The notes under the pieces are model-generated. The model saw only the letters and a list, made by a program, of their open reading frames with translations. It made no database searches and had not been told where the DNA came from. From assembly GCF_000300515.1 (NCBI RefSeq), contig NZ_AMSI01000007.1, positions 1 through 64,000 on the forward strand: a stretch of 64,000 bases of DNA, given 5' to 3'. Source of the stretch: Nitratireductor indicus C115. GTDB lineage: Bacteria; Pseudomonadota; Alphaproteobacteria; Rhizobiales; Rhizobiaceae. The translations under genes were made by a program, and so were the position numbers. Shown piece after piece: positions 16,731 through 25,663 of the stretch. Position 1 is the stretch's first letter. Every line of letters begins with the position of its first letter.

Positions 16731-18454
16731 ACGTAATCCCTTGCCACGGCGGCCCCGCGCCGGCCCTTGAGAAGCTCGAAATCGCACCCTTCATCGGCCT
16801 GCAAAATCTGATCGGAAAACATCCGCTCGAACCCGCTGGCCGGCGGCACGGGCGGCATCCAGTTCGCCTTGCGGCGCGCGAGTTCCTCGTCGGGCACCTC
16901 AAGCACGATGGAATTCGCGGATGCATCGACGGAAATCATGTCACCGTTTTCCACCAGCGCGAGCGGCCCGCCGATTGCCGCCTCCGGTGAAACATGCAGG
17001 ATGACCGTGCCATAGGCCGTGCCGCTCATTCGCGCGTCGGAAATGCGCACCATGTCGGTCACACCCTTCTGGAGCAGCTTGCGCGGCAGCCCCATATTGC
17101 CCACCTCCGGCATGCCCGGATAACCACGCGGTCCGCAATTCTTCAGAACCAGAACACTGGCTTCGTCGACCTCCAGGTCGGGATCGTCGATCCTCGCGTG
17201 ATAATCGTCGATATCCTCGAAAACGACAGCAGCGCCGCGGTGCGTCATCAGCGACGCCGTTGCAGCAGAAGGCTTCATGATCGCCCCGTTCGGCGCCAGA
17301 TTGCCGCGCAGCACCACGATTCCCCCATCCTCGGTAAGCGGATTGGACATGGGCCGGATGACCTCGTCGTTGAGAACCCGGATCGCGCCATTGTTCTCGG
17401 CAATGGTCCGGCCGTTCACCGTGAGGCAATCCCCGTGAAGACGCCCGGCATCGAGAAGCCTCCTGAGCACCGCCTGCATCCCCCCGGCATTGAAGAAGTC
17501 TTCCATGAGGAAACGCCCCGAAGGCATGAGGTCGACGATGGTCGGGATGTTGCGGCCGATGCGGTTCCAGTCATCGAGCAAGAACGGCACCTCGACCCGG
17601 CCCGCCAACGCCTGCAGGTGAATGACCGCATTGGTCGAGCCACCGATCGCCGCATTGGCGCAGATCGCATTCTGGAACGCCTCACGCGTCAGGATGCGCG
17701 ACATGCACAGATCCTGATGGACCATCTCGACGATGCGCCTGCCGCTCATGAACGCCAGCACGCGCCGCCGCGCATCCACGGAAGGAATGGCCGCATTGCC
17801 AGGAAGCGTGATCCCCATTGCTTCCGAGAGACAGGCCATGGTGGAGGCCGTGCCCATCGTGTTGCAGGTTCCCGGCGACCGGCTCATGGCGGCTTCCGCC
17901 GCCGAAAACTGTTCCGGTGAGATCGTTCCGGCCCGCATTTCCTCACTGAGCCGCCAGACATCCGTGCCAGAACCCAGAACCTCCCCGTTGAAGCTGCCGC
18001 TCAGCATCGGTCCGGCCGAAACGAGGAGCGCCGGCAGATTGCAGCTCGCCGCCCCCATGAGCAGGGCCGGCGTGGTCTTGTCGCAGCCTGCCAGAAGCAC
18101 CACCCCGTCGATGGGGTTGGCGCGAATGCTCTCCTCCACCTCGATGGCCGCAAGATTGCGGAACATCATGGCGGTCGGACGCATGTTCGATTCACCCAGC
18201 GACATCACAGGAAACTCGACGGGAAAACCGCCCGCCTCGAAGATGCCGCGCCGCACATGTTCGGCCAGGTCGCGAAGCTGGCCGTTGCAGGGCGTCAGTT
18301 CCGACCATGAATTGCAGATGCCGATGACGGGCCGGCCGTCGAACAGATGCGGAGGGAACCCCTGGTTCTTCATCCAGCTCCGGTGAATGAAGGCTCCCTT
18401 TTCATGCCCTCCGAACCATTCGGTGGAACGCAACGGGTCTTTTTTCCTGGTCAT
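16727..18454 (-). CDS. IlvD/Edd-family sugar-acid dehydratase
   Basis: A 575-residue dehydratase of the dihydroxy-acid/phosphogluconate dehydratase family. Three cysteines fit the iron-sulphur ligands with the spacing known from L-arabinonate and D-xylonate dehydratases: C56 (TPCNGQL), C124 (AGCDKTTP) and C197 (PGTCNTMGTAS). These enzymes turn an aldonate into its 2-keto-3-deoxy derivative. The length matches sugar-acid dehydratases better than IlvD of amino-acid synthesis, and there are no ilv neighbours. It probably feeds the SDR and FAH-type hydrolase encoded at 24.9-26.5 kb. The exact substrate (fuconate-, rhamnonate- or arabinonate-like) cannot be read from sequence. Confidence 0.88.
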   Translation of the reverse strand: MTRKKDPLRSTEWFGGHEKGAFIHRSWMKNQGFPPHLFDGRPVIGICNSWSELTPCNGQLRDLAEHVRRGIFEAGGFPVEFPVMSLGESNMRPTAMMFRNLAAIEVEESIRANPIDGVVLLAGCDKTTPALLMGAASCNLPALLVSAGPMLSGSFNGEVLGSGTDVWRLSEEMRAGTISPEQFSAAEAAMSRSPGTCNTMGTASTMACLSEAMGITLPGNAAIPSVDARRRVLAFMSGRRIVEMVHQDLCMSRILTREAFQNAICANAAIGGSTNAVIHLQALAGRVEVPFLLDDWNRIGRNIPTIVDLMPSGRFLMEDFFNAGGMQAVLRRLLDAGRLHGDCLTVNGRTIAENNGAIRVLNDEVIRPMSNPLTEDGGIVVLRGNLAPNGAIMKPSAATASLMTHRGAAVVFEDIDDYHARIDDPDLEVDEASVLVLKNCGPRGYPGMPEVGNMGLPRKLLQKGVTDMVRISDARMSGTAYGTVILHVSPEAAIGGPLALVENGDMISVDASANSIVLEVPDEELARRKANWMPPVPPASGFERMFSDQILQADEGCDFELLKGRRGAAVARDYV

Positions 18455-18520
18455 TTCGTTTCTCGCAAGACTGGCGCAATGGCCCTGATGTTCTTCCGTT
18501 CCTGAAACCCGGGGCTGCTG

Positions 18521-19513
18521 TCAGGCCGCCACGGCCTGCAGCTCCTCGGCAAAATGGCAAGCCACCTGATGGCGCTCGCCCAACCCCCTGAGTGCCGGCG
18601 GCTCTTTTCGGCAGACATCGCGCGCGAAGGGGCAGCGTTGGCTGAAGCGACATCCCGGAGGCGGGTTGAGGGCGCTGGACACCTCCCCGCCCAGGCGCGC
18701 ACGCTTGCCCCGAAGGCGCGGATGGGCAACCGGAATCGCCGCCAGCAGCGCCTGCGTATAGGGATGACGCGGAGACGCGTAGAGGGCATCTTTTCCGGCG
18801 ATCTCCACCACCTCGCCCAGATACATCACCGCAACGCGGTCCGAGATATGCCGCACCACAGAAAGGTCATGTGCGATGAACAGGTAGGAGAGGTTGAATT
18901 CCTCCTGCAGGTCCTGCAACAGATTGATGACCTGAGCCTGGACCGAAACATCCAGCGCCGAGACCGCCTCGTCACAGACAATGAAGCGCGGATCGGCTGC
19001 CAGGGCGCGCGCGATACCGATGCGCTGACGCTGCCCGCCCGAAAATTCATGCGGATAGCGCGTGATATGCGCAGCGTTGAGCCCCACCCGGTCGAGCAGC
19101 ATGCGTGCCCGGTCGCGCATGTCCCGACGTGTCATCCCACCCTGCACATAGAGCGGTTCGGTCACGATATCCTCAACCGTCATCCGTGGATTGAGGGAAC
19201 TGAACGGGTCCTGGAAGACGATCTGGATCGACTTGCGGACGGCCTTGAGTTCACGGGCGTCGAGCTTCAAAAGGTCACGCCCCTGGAAAAGGACCTCCCC
19301 CCTGTCCGGCTCGATGAGGCGCAGAAGCAGCCGCCCTGTCGTGGATTTGCCGCAACCGGATTCTCCGACCAGACCGAGCGTCTCGCCCTCGCCGATATCG
19401 AAACTCACCCGGTTGACCGCCTGCACCGTGCCGACGGTCGTACCCCTGAAGGGGCTCCGGATGGTGAAATGCTTGGAAAGGTCCCGAACGGATAAAAGCG
19501 GTGTTTTGCTCAT
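18521..19513 (-). CDS. ABC transporter ATPase, dipeptide/oligopeptide type (DppF/OppF-like)
   Basis: A 330-residue ATPase with Walker A ([11 protein letters not shown]), signature ([15 protein letters not shown]) and Walker B ([12 protein letters not shown]), plus the C-terminal oligopeptide-transporter domain containing the cysteine pattern [14 protein letters not shown] that often binds an iron-sulphur cluster. It overlaps the next ATPase gene by 4 bp. The complete five-gene importer is encoded at 18.5-24.0 kb. Dipeptide-type importers in this group often carry sugars or glycosides rather than peptides. Confidence 0.93.
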   Translation of the reverse strand: MSKTPLLSVRDLSKHFTIRSPFRGTTVGTVQAVNRVSFDIGEGETLGLVGESGCGKSTTGRLLLRLIEPDRGEVLFQGRDLLKLDARELKAVRKSIQIVFQDPFSSLNPRMTVEDIVTEPLYVQGGMTRRDMRDRARMLLDRVGLNAAHITRYPHEFSGGQRQRIGIARALAADPRFIVCDEAVSALDVSVQAQVINLLQDLQEEFNLSYLFIAHDLSVVRHISDRVAVMYLGEVVEIAGKDALYASPRHPYTQALLAAIPVAHPRLRGKRARLGGEVSSALNPPPGCRFSQRCPFARDVCRKEPPALRGLGERHQVACHFAEELQAVAA

Positions 19514-20523
19514 ACCTCGGCTCCCTCTGGTTGCGCCGCCGAGGCGACGAGTTCATCCGCCCGGATACAGGCCGAGGCGTGATTTTGTCCCACACCAATC
19601 ATCGGGGGCCTGCCCGCCTCGCAGGCCGGCTGCGCAAGACCGCAGCGCGGCGCAAAGCGACATCCGGGCGGCAGCGCGCTCAGGCTCGGCAGCGCACCCG
19701 GTATGGTGGTGAGCCTGCGGGGATTGCCGGTCAGTTCCGGCGTGCACTGCATGAGGCCCTTCGTGTAGGGGTGCCCCGGGCGGTCGAATATGTCCGTCAC
19801 CGGCCCCTGCTCCGCGATGCGGCCGGAATACATGACGACCACCTTGTCGGCGCATTCGGCGATCACCCCCATGCTGTGGGTGATCAGCACGATCGCCATC
19901 TTGGTTTCGGCCTGGATTTCCAGAAGCAGGTCGAGAAGCTGGGCCTGAATGGTAACATCCAGCGCCGTGGTGGGCTCATCGGCAAGAAGCAGCTTGGGAG
20001 AGCACGACAGGGCAATGGCGATCATGACGCGCTGCCGCATGCCGCCCGAAAGCTGGTGCGGATAATCGTTCATGCGTTGCACAGGCGACGGGATGCCGAC
20101 CTTGGTCAGAAGTTCCACCCCCCGGTCGAAGGCCGCGCGATAGCTGATGCGCTCGTGAATACGGATCGGCTCGATGAGTTGATCGCCGATCTTCAGAACC
20201 GGGTTCAGCGAACTCATCGGCTCCTGAAAGATCATGCCGATGGAGCCGCCACGCAACCGCCGCATCTCCCGGTCGGAAGCCCGTGCAAGGTTGCGGCCAT
20301 CGAACATGATGCGCTCGGCCGTAACCTGCGACGTGCTCTTCGGCAGAAGCCCCATGATGGCAAGGGCCGTGACGCTCTTCCCGGAGCCACTCTCGCCGAT
20401 AAGGCCGACAATCTCGCCCTCGTTCACGTCGAAGCTGACGTCATCGACCGCCACCACCGTGCCTTCGTCGCCCGTAAAGGTCGTGCGCAGCCCCTCGACG
20501 CGCAGAATTGGCTCTTTTTGCAT
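19510..20523 (-). CDS. ABC transporter ATPase, dipeptide/oligopeptide type (DppD/OppD-like)
   Basis: A 337-residue ATPase with Walker A ([11 protein letters not shown]), signature ([15 protein letters not shown]) and Walker B ([12 protein letters not shown]), and the C-terminal cysteine-containing extension ([14 protein letters not shown]). It forms a heterodimer with the ATPase encoded immediately downstream, whose ATG overlaps its stop. It begins 2 bp after the permease gene upstream in the operon. Confidence 0.93.
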   Translation of the reverse strand: MQKEPILRVEGLRTTFTGDEGTVVAVDDVSFDVNEGEIVGLIGESGSGKSVTALAIMGLLPKSTSQVTAERIMFDGRNLARASDREMRRLRGGSIGMIFQEPMSSLNPVLKIGDQLIEPIRIHERISYRAAFDRGVELLTKVGIPSPVQRMNDYPHQLSGGMRQRVMIAIALSCSPKLLLADEPTTALDVTIQAQLLDLLLEIQAETKMAIVLITHSMGVIAECADKVVVMYSGRIAEQGPVTDIFDRPGHPYTKGLMQCTPELTGNPRRLTTIPGALPSLSALPPGCRFAPRCGLAQPACEAGRPPMIGVGQNHASACIRADELVASAAQPEGAEV

Positions 20524-20525
20524 CG

Positions 20526-21419
20526 TCAGTGTTCCATCTTCACGCGAGGGTCGAGAACATCCCGCAAACCGTCGCCCAGAAGGTTCAGGCCAAGCACCGT
20601 GATCGCGATGGCCATGCCGGGAATGACCGTCATCCAGGGAGCCTCGCGGATATAGCTGCGGCCTTCGGAGATCATGATGCCCCAGCTGGGATCGGTGGGG
20701 GCTGCCCCAAGCCCCAGAAAGCTGAGCACTGCTTCCGAGAGGATCGCATAGGCGAAGACGAAGCTGAGCTGCACCACAAGGGGCGCCATGCAGTTGGGCA
20801 GGATATGGCGTCGTAATATATGGAAGTCGCCGGCGCCCGCAGCCCGCGCCGCATTGACGAATTCGAGTTCGTTCACCTGCAGGACGGAAGCGCGCAGGAT
20901 GCGCGCCGTGCGCGGAATATAGACGACTGCCAGCGAGATCACCGCCGTCATTGCGGAGGCGCCCATCGCCGCGGCAATGCCGATGGCAAGCAGCACCGAG
21001 GGAAAGGCCATGAGGGCATCCGAAAGACGCATGAGAATGCCGTCGAGACGCCGGAAATAGCCCGCAAGCGCCCCAAGGAGCACGCCGAACACCGCATTAA
21101 GCAGAACGACGCCCAGACCGATGGCAAGGCTCAGGCGCGCGCCCCACGCCACGCGGCTGAAAAGGTCGCGGCCGAGATTGTCAGTGCCCAGCAGGAATTC
21201 GAACGATGGCGGCTGGAACCGGGAACGAATGGCCATCTTGTTCGGATCGACGGGTGAAATGACCGGTGCGAGGACAGCGATGACCGTCACGAACAGGCAT
21301 AGCCACAGGCCGATCATGAAGGAGCGGTGGCGGATGAGGCGGCGCACGCGCCGTCCCTCGAAGAACCGGCTCAAAAAAGACGGCTCGCTCCGGCTGTCGT
21401 TCATTTCGAGACTGCTCAT
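20526..21419 (-). CDS. ABC transporter permease, DppC-like
   Basis: A 297-residue permease with an N-terminal OppC-type tail, about six hydrophobic segments and the permease-ATPase contact (EAA-like) loop around AARAAGAGDFHILRRHILPN. The conserved LLGTDNLGRDLFSR stretch after the first membrane span is typical of DppC. The ATG at 21419 overlaps the stop of the DppB-like gene (ATGA) and is the true start, although the frame stays open far upstream. Confidence 0.93.
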   Translation of the reverse strand: MSSLEMNDSRSEPSFLSRFFEGRRVRRLIRHRSFMIGLWLCLFVTVIAVLAPVISPVDPNKMAIRSRFQPPSFEFLLGTDNLGRDLFSRVAWGARLSLAIGLGVVLLNAVFGVLLGALAGYFRRLDGILMRLSDALMAFPSVLLAIGIAAAMGASAMTAVISLAVVYIPRTARILRASVLQVNELEFVNAARAAGAGDFHILRRHILPNCMAPLVVQLSFVFAYAILSEAVLSFLGLGAAPTDPSWGIMISEGRSYIREAPWMTVIPGMAIAITVLGLNLLGDGLRDVLDPRVKMEH

Positions 21420-22360
21420 TGGACGCGCACCCTCGGATCGAGCCAGGCATAGAGCACATCGACAACGATGTTCAGCATGAGAAGAACTGCTGCCACGAAG
21501 ATAAGCCCCCCCTGAATCATGGGATAGTCGCGGCCGAGGATCGCATTGCCCAGAAGCGCGCCGATCCCCGGCACCGCGAAGATGGTTTCCACGATGACCG
21601 ACCCCGAAAGAAGGACCGATAGGATCATGCCGAGCACGGTCACGACGGGGATCAGCACATTGCTCATCGCATGCTTGATGATCACCCGTGGCTCGCTCGC
21701 CCCCTTGGCGCGGGCTGTGCGGATATAATCCTGGCCAAGCACTTCCAGCATGGTGGAGCGCGTCAGGCGGGCAAGCAGGCCGATCTGCATCATGGCGAGC
21801 GAGAGAGCCGGCATGGTTGCCGCCAGGAACCAGCCCACCGGGTCTTCGAAGAAGGGCACATAACCCCCGGTCGGCAGCCAGCCGAGATGCACCGAAAACA
21901 GGACGATCATTACGAGTCCCAGCCAGAAATTGGGGACGGAAACCCCGATCAGCGCAAAGGTCATCGCCACCTGATCGATCCAGCGATTGTGTTTCATCGC
22001 CGCGATGACGCCGATGGAAAGCCCGAGGATGACCGTCAGGACGAGCGAATAAAGCGCCAGCGATATGCTGATGGGCGAACGCTCCAGGACCACCTTCAGA
22101 ACCGGCTCTCCCAGGATGATCGAGTAGCCGAGGTCGCCTTGAAACAGGTTTCCGTAAAAGATCATGATCTGCGACAGAAGGGATTTGTCGAGCCCCAGCG
22201 TCTGCCGCAGTTTGATGAGCTCGTCGGGCGTGGCGTTGGGGCCCGCCAGAACGGCGGCGGGATCCCCGGGCACCAGCTGCATGATCCCGAAGGAGATCAG
22301 GCTGACGAGCAGAAGAATCGGCACGGCCTGGGCTATGCGCCTCAGCGTGTAAGCAAGCAT
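21416..22360 (-). CDS. ABC transporter permease, DppB-like
   Basis: A 314-residue permease. The N-terminus LRRIAQAVPILLLVSLISF and the LVPGDPAAVLAGPNAT segment are DppB hallmarks, and the EAA-like loop reads ARAKGASEPRVIIKHAMSN. Together with the DppC-like subunit it forms the channel of the importer. It starts 61 bp after the binding-protein gene. Confidence 0.93.
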   Translation of the reverse strand: MLAYTLRRIAQAVPILLLVSLISFGIMQLVPGDPAAVLAGPNATPDELIKLRQTLGLDKSLLSQIMIFYGNLFQGDLGYSIILGEPVLKVVLERSPISISLALYSLVLTVILGLSIGVIAAMKHNRWIDQVAMTFALIGVSVPNFWLGLVMIVLFSVHLGWLPTGGYVPFFEDPVGWFLAATMPALSLAMMQIGLLARLTRSTMLEVLGQDYIRTARAKGASEPRVIIKHAMSNVLIPVVTVLGMILSVLLSGSVIVETIFAVPGIGALLGNAILGRDYPMIQGGLIFVAAVLLMLNIVVDVLYAWLDPRVRVQ

Positions 22361-22421
22361 GTGACCTCCAAACGATTCCGTGCCGGTTCATGCATGACGG
22401 AACATGGGTCGGAAAGGCTGG

Positions 22422-23999
22422 CTATTCGGCCAGCCAGACATTCGAGACCCGCGTGTTGAAGAATGGCACATAGCCCTTCACATTGGCACGCGTCGCCTGG
22501 TTCTTCGGCGTCACGCCGAAGGGAATTGCCATCACCTGCTCGAACACCCGCTCCTGCGCCTTGGCGAAAGCGGTCTTGCGTTCTTCCAGATCCGGGCTCG
22601 TGCTCAAAATCTGGAATTCCTTCATGAACTCGGCGTCGGACTTGTTGTCCTTCGGCTTGTGCACATTGGACGGATCGGCAAGGTTACGCAGCGACTGCGC
22701 GCCGCCCTGTGCGGTAACCGTGATCCAGCCGGTATAGAAGAAGTTCCAGCCTTTCGTCTCGTTCACGCTCATGCCAAGCGCGGTCGGCCAGTCCAGAACC
22801 ACCAGCTCGGCATTGATGCCCACGGCTTTCAACTGTTCCGACATGACGACGGCGGCCGTGTAGAGGCGGGGAATATCCCGTGTCGTCAGAAGCTTGACCG
22901 GCTCGCCATTGTAACCGGCCTCCTCGAGCAGGGCCTTGGCCTTTTCCGGGTCGTTCTGATTGTAATACTGGCTGCCGGCCTCCGAATAATAGGTTTGGCC
23001 GGGAAACTGGAACGACGGGTTGAGGCTATAGGAGCCATCGCTCATGGCATCCATGATTTCATCGAGGTTCATGGCCGCCTGTATCGCCTGGCGCACCTTC
23101 AGATTATCCGTCGGTGGCTCCGAAAGGTTCGGATAGGTGAGCCACAGGGCGGCATGCTTGAGCTGCGTCTGGACGATGTCCTTGTTGCCGGCAAGGCGCT
23201 CCTTGGAGAGCGTCGGCACATCCTCGACGATATCCACCTCGCCCGTTTCGAGCGCCGCGAGGCGAGCTCCGGGTTCTGCAAGCGTGCGGAACGTGACGGT
23301 ATCGACGCAGGCCTGCTTGCGGCCGGCAAAGCCCGACATGCCTTCAAGCGTCTCATTGGGCTTGTAGCCTTCATAGCGCTTCAGCTTCACATGACTGTCG
23401 GCCACGAATTCTTCGAGCTGAAACGGTCCGGTGCCAATGGGTTCGAGCCGGGTGGCCTCCGCGCTCGCCTGTTCCGAAGGAACGATGACGATGGGAACGG
23501 TCGACGCCGAAATGCTCTCCAGGAAGCTCGCCTGCGGCTCCTTGAGAATGATGGTGAAAGTGGCTTCGTCCGGCGTCTCCCAATGATCGACACTGCCAAG
23601 CGCGGAACGATCCACGCCGATACGGCTGTAGCGGTCGAAGGAGGCAGCCACATCCGCCGAGGTCAGCGGCTTGCCATTGTGGAACTTCACGCCGGGGCGA
23701 AGCTTGAAGGTGTAGGTCAGCTTGTCGTCGCTGACGTCGAGAGAGGCCGCGAGATCGAGGATGGGCGCCATGTTCTCGTCGCGCGTCATCAGCGTCTCGA
23801 AGATATTCATGGCGACATTGCGCGTCGCGTTCGCCGCATTCACATGCTGGTCAAGCGTGCCGAGCTTGGCCTCCATACCCAGCACCAGATCGCCACCCAC
23901 ATGACCGCAGAGTTCAGCATAAGCCGGGCCCGCAGCGACCGCCATTGCGCCGGCGACCAGCAGGCCGCGCAACCGGTTTTTCGAGTTTCTGTGCGTCAT
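22422..23999 (-). CDS. ABC transporter solute-binding protein, family 5 (DppA-like)
   Basis: A 525-residue periplasmic binding protein. A signal peptide covers about residues 1-29 (RLRGLLVAGAMAVAAGPAYA, probable cut after AYA). The mature part has the family-5 features, such as KLRPGVKFHNGKPLTSADV near the N-terminal third. I chose the ATG at 23999, preceded by GAGGGG, over one eleven codons upstream. Family-5 proteins bind peptides but also oligosaccharides and opines; the sugar-acid neighbours argue for a carbohydrate-derived ligand. Confidence 0.9.
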   Translation of the reverse strand: MTHRNSKNRLRGLLVAGAMAVAAGPAYAELCGHVGGDLVLGMEAKLGTLDQHVNAANATRNVAMNIFETLMTRDENMAPILDLAASLDVSDDKLTYTFKLRPGVKFHNGKPLTSADVAASFDRYSRIGVDRSALGSVDHWETPDEATFTIILKEPQASFLESISASTVPIVIVPSEQASAEATRLEPIGTGPFQLEEFVADSHVKLKRYEGYKPNETLEGMSGFAGRKQACVDTVTFRTLAEPGARLAALETGEVDIVEDVPTLSKERLAGNKDIVQTQLKHAALWLTYPNLSEPPTDNLKVRQAIQAAMNLDEIMDAMSDGSYSLNPSFQFPGQTYYSEAGSQYYNQNDPEKAKALLEEAGYNGEPVKLLTTRDIPRLYTAAVVMSEQLKAVGINAELVVLDWPTALGMSVNETKGWNFFYTGWITVTAQGGAQSLRNLADPSNVHKPKDNKSDAEFMKEFQILSTSPDLEERKTAFAKAQERVFEQVMAIPFGVTPKNQATRANVKGYVPFFNTRVSNVWLAE

Positions 24000-24039
24000 T
24001 TCACTGTACCCCTCTATTTTTCTTGGCGTCATTCCCCGA

Positions 24040-24062
24040 GGGCGCGATTTCGAGCCGCGCCC
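24040..24062 (-). other. intercistronic hairpin between the RraA-type gene and the ABC binding-protein gene
   Basis: GGGCGCG at 24040-24046 pairs with CGCGCCC at 24056-24062 around a nine-base loop, flanked by repeated CCTCGGG. No T-run follows. It may separate expression of the aldolase gene from the transporter genes. Confidence 0.4.
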
Positions 24063-24100
24063 GAGGGTTTCGCTTTATGGCAAGTGCGAGTCAGGACGAC

Positions 24101-24781
24101 TTACAGGATGCCATATTTCGCGAACACGGTTGCGAGGCGTTCCCCCGCCTCGAGATCAGCCAGCGTGTTGCGCTCGCCGCGCAGGCGTTCCTGCGCGACC
24201 TCGAGAACTCTGGCCTCTATTTCCTGCGGAACGACGATGACGCCGTCAGCGTCGCCGAAGACGAGATCGCCGCTATTGACCTTCACGCCGGAACATTCGA
24301 TGCCGACGTCAAGCGCCGCGACCTTGCCGCGCCCCTTGCAATCCAGCGGCGCAATGCCCCCGTGGAAAACGGGAAAGCCCGCGGCGAGGATTTCACGCGT
24401 ATCACGCACCAGGCCGTCCATGACTGCCCCTGCCGAACCACGGAACTTTGCCGCCGTGCTCAAAAGCCCACCCCATGGGGCCATGCGCCCCGAGGTTCCG
24501 CATGCAAAAACCGGAATCTCATCTGCCTTCAGATCGTCCACGAGCTTGATCTCGAGCTCATAGGGGTTTTCACCCGGCGCAGGACGTTCATAGACATCCA
24601 TGCAAAGCGCCGTACGCGCCCTTCCGACCATCACCAGGGAACTGTCGAGCGGCCGGATCGTGTGGTGCATGGCCTGGTTCATGTAACCGAGATCATCCAG
24701 GACATCTGAGAGAAGAGCAGTGAAGAAGCGCTCCCTGAGTTCGATCAGGGTCGGTTGCGGTTCGGTTTCCAGGGTGGCCAT
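24101..24781 (-). CDS. RraA-type 4-hydroxy-4-methyl-2-oxoglutarate aldolase-like protein
   Basis: A 226-residue protein of the RraA / HMG-aldolase family, the fold formerly annotated as a demethylmenaquinone methyltransferase. The divalent-metal and substrate site is clear: the GTSGRMAPWGGLLSTAA loop, then VMDGLVRDTREI (the arginine and aspartate of the D-G-x-x-R-D motif), and GDADGVIVVPQ near the C-terminus. True aldolases of the family release pyruvate from 4-hydroxy-2-oxo acids. In this operon it could cleave or decarboxylate a keto-acid intermediate. It is the first gene of the minus-strand block and is divergent from the SDR gene. Confidence 0.85.
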   Translation of the reverse strand: MATLETEPQPTLIELRERFFTALLSDVLDDLGYMNQAMHHTIRPLDSSLVMVGRARTALCMDVYERPAPGENPYELEIKLVDDLKADEIPVFACGTSGRMAPWGGLLSTAAKFRGSAGAVMDGLVRDTREILAAGFPVFHGGIAPLDCKGRGKVAALDVGIECSGVKVNSGDLVFGDADGVIVVPQEIEARVLEVAQERLRGERNTLADLEAGERLATVFAKYGIL

Positions 24782-24827
24782 CGGTGCGGTCGCCTTCGTG
24801 GTGATTGTATGCTTGAATTGCGCTAGG

Positions 24828-24839
24828 TTTATCGTTAAA
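24828..24839. promoter_or_regulatory. candidate LacI-type operator (TTTATCGTTAAA)
   Basis: In the divergent gap between the RraA-type gene and the SDR gene, a near-palindrome with a central CG (TTTA-TCGT-TAAA) resembles operators of LacI/GalR proteins. It would let the LacI protein encoded at 14.1-15.1 kb control both arms of the sugar-acid block. Only the symmetry and position support it. Confidence 0.35.
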
Positions 24840-24911
24840 TCATATGCGAAGGCTGCGCCGAGTCAATAGCCAATTTCGACGGCCGCCCCTCAAGACGATG
24901 AAGGATGGAAA

Positions 24912-25646
24912 ATGGGTTCACTCACTGGAATGACCGCCCTCGTCACCGCAGCGGGACAGGGAATAGGCTTTGCAAGCGCCCACGCCCTGGCCGAAGCCGG
25001 TGCAACGGTTCACGCCACGGACATCAATGAAGAAAGCCTCTCGGCGTTGGCCCGGCAGACAGGCTCCATAGAACCGCACCTGCTCGATGTCCGCGACATG
25101 AATGCCATCGCCGCGCTGGTTTCGGAGATCGGCAGGATCGACATTCTCTTCAATTGCGCCGGCATCGTTCACAACGGAACCGTGATCGAGGCGAGCGACG
25201 AAGATATCGACCTTGCCATGGACCTCAACGTCAAGGCGATGATCCGCACCATCAAGGCCGTGCTCCCCGGCATGCTGGACCGGGGTAATGGCAGCATCAT
25301 CAACATGGCTTCAGTCGTATCGAGCGTGAAGGGTGCACCCAATCGATGCGTCTACGGCCTCACCAAGGCCGCGGTGATCGGGCTCACCAAATCCGTCGCC
25401 GCAGACTATGTGGGCAGCGGAATTCGCTGCAATGCGATTTGCCCAGGCACCGTGGACAGCCCGTCGCTGCGCCAGCGGCTTGAAGCGACCGGCGACTACG
25501 AAGCCGCCCGCAAGGCCTTCGTGGGCCGCCAACAGATGGGGCGGCTGGGGACTGCCGAGGAAATCGCCGATCTCGTCGTGCATCTGGCCGGGGCCACCTA
25601 CACCACCGGCCAGGCCTATGTCATCGACGGCGGCTGGACGATCTGA
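24912..25646 (+). CDS. SDR dehydrogenase, 2-keto-3-deoxy-L-fuconate dehydrogenase-like
   Basis: A 244-residue short-chain dehydrogenase. The NAD-binding motif (TAAGQGIGFASA), the NCAG motif, the catalytic serine in MASVVSSVKG and the YGLTKAA Y-x-x-x-K pair are all present, and PGTVDSPSL follows. D38 after strand 2 (TDIN) favours NAD over NADP. The overall sequence, notably GAPNRCVYGLTKAAVIGLTKS, resembles the 2-keto-3-deoxy-L-fuconate dehydrogenase / DHRS6 group. Start has GAAGGATGG upstream. It is followed 17 bp later by the FAH-family hydrolase, the next enzyme of that pathway. Confidence 0.85.
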   Translation: MGSLTGMTALVTAAGQGIGFASAHALAEAGATVHATDINEESLSALARQTGSIEPHLLDVRDMNAIAALVSEIGRIDILFNCAGIVHNGTVIEASDEDIDLAMDLNVKAMIRTIKAVLPGMLDRGNGSIINMASVVSSVKGAPNRCVYGLTKAAVIGLTKSVAADYVGSGIRCNAICPGTVDSPSLRQRLEATGDYEAARKAFVGRQQMGRLGTAEEIADLVVHLAGATYTTGQAYVIDGGWTI

Positions 25647-25663
25647 AACCATAGGAAAACACG

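Noticed and set aside
20526-22391. Reading the DppC-like permease as a 621-residue protein
   Set aside because: The frame is open upstream of 21419 only as a shadow of the DppB-like gene. The ATG at 21419 overlaps the DppB stop and starts a normal DppC protein.
22404-24563. An open frame of 719 codons on the plus strand, antisense to the ABC binding-protein gene and the start of the RraA-type region
   Set aside because: Both genes on the other strand have signal-peptide or active-site evidence and good ribosome sites; the antisense product shows no family features.
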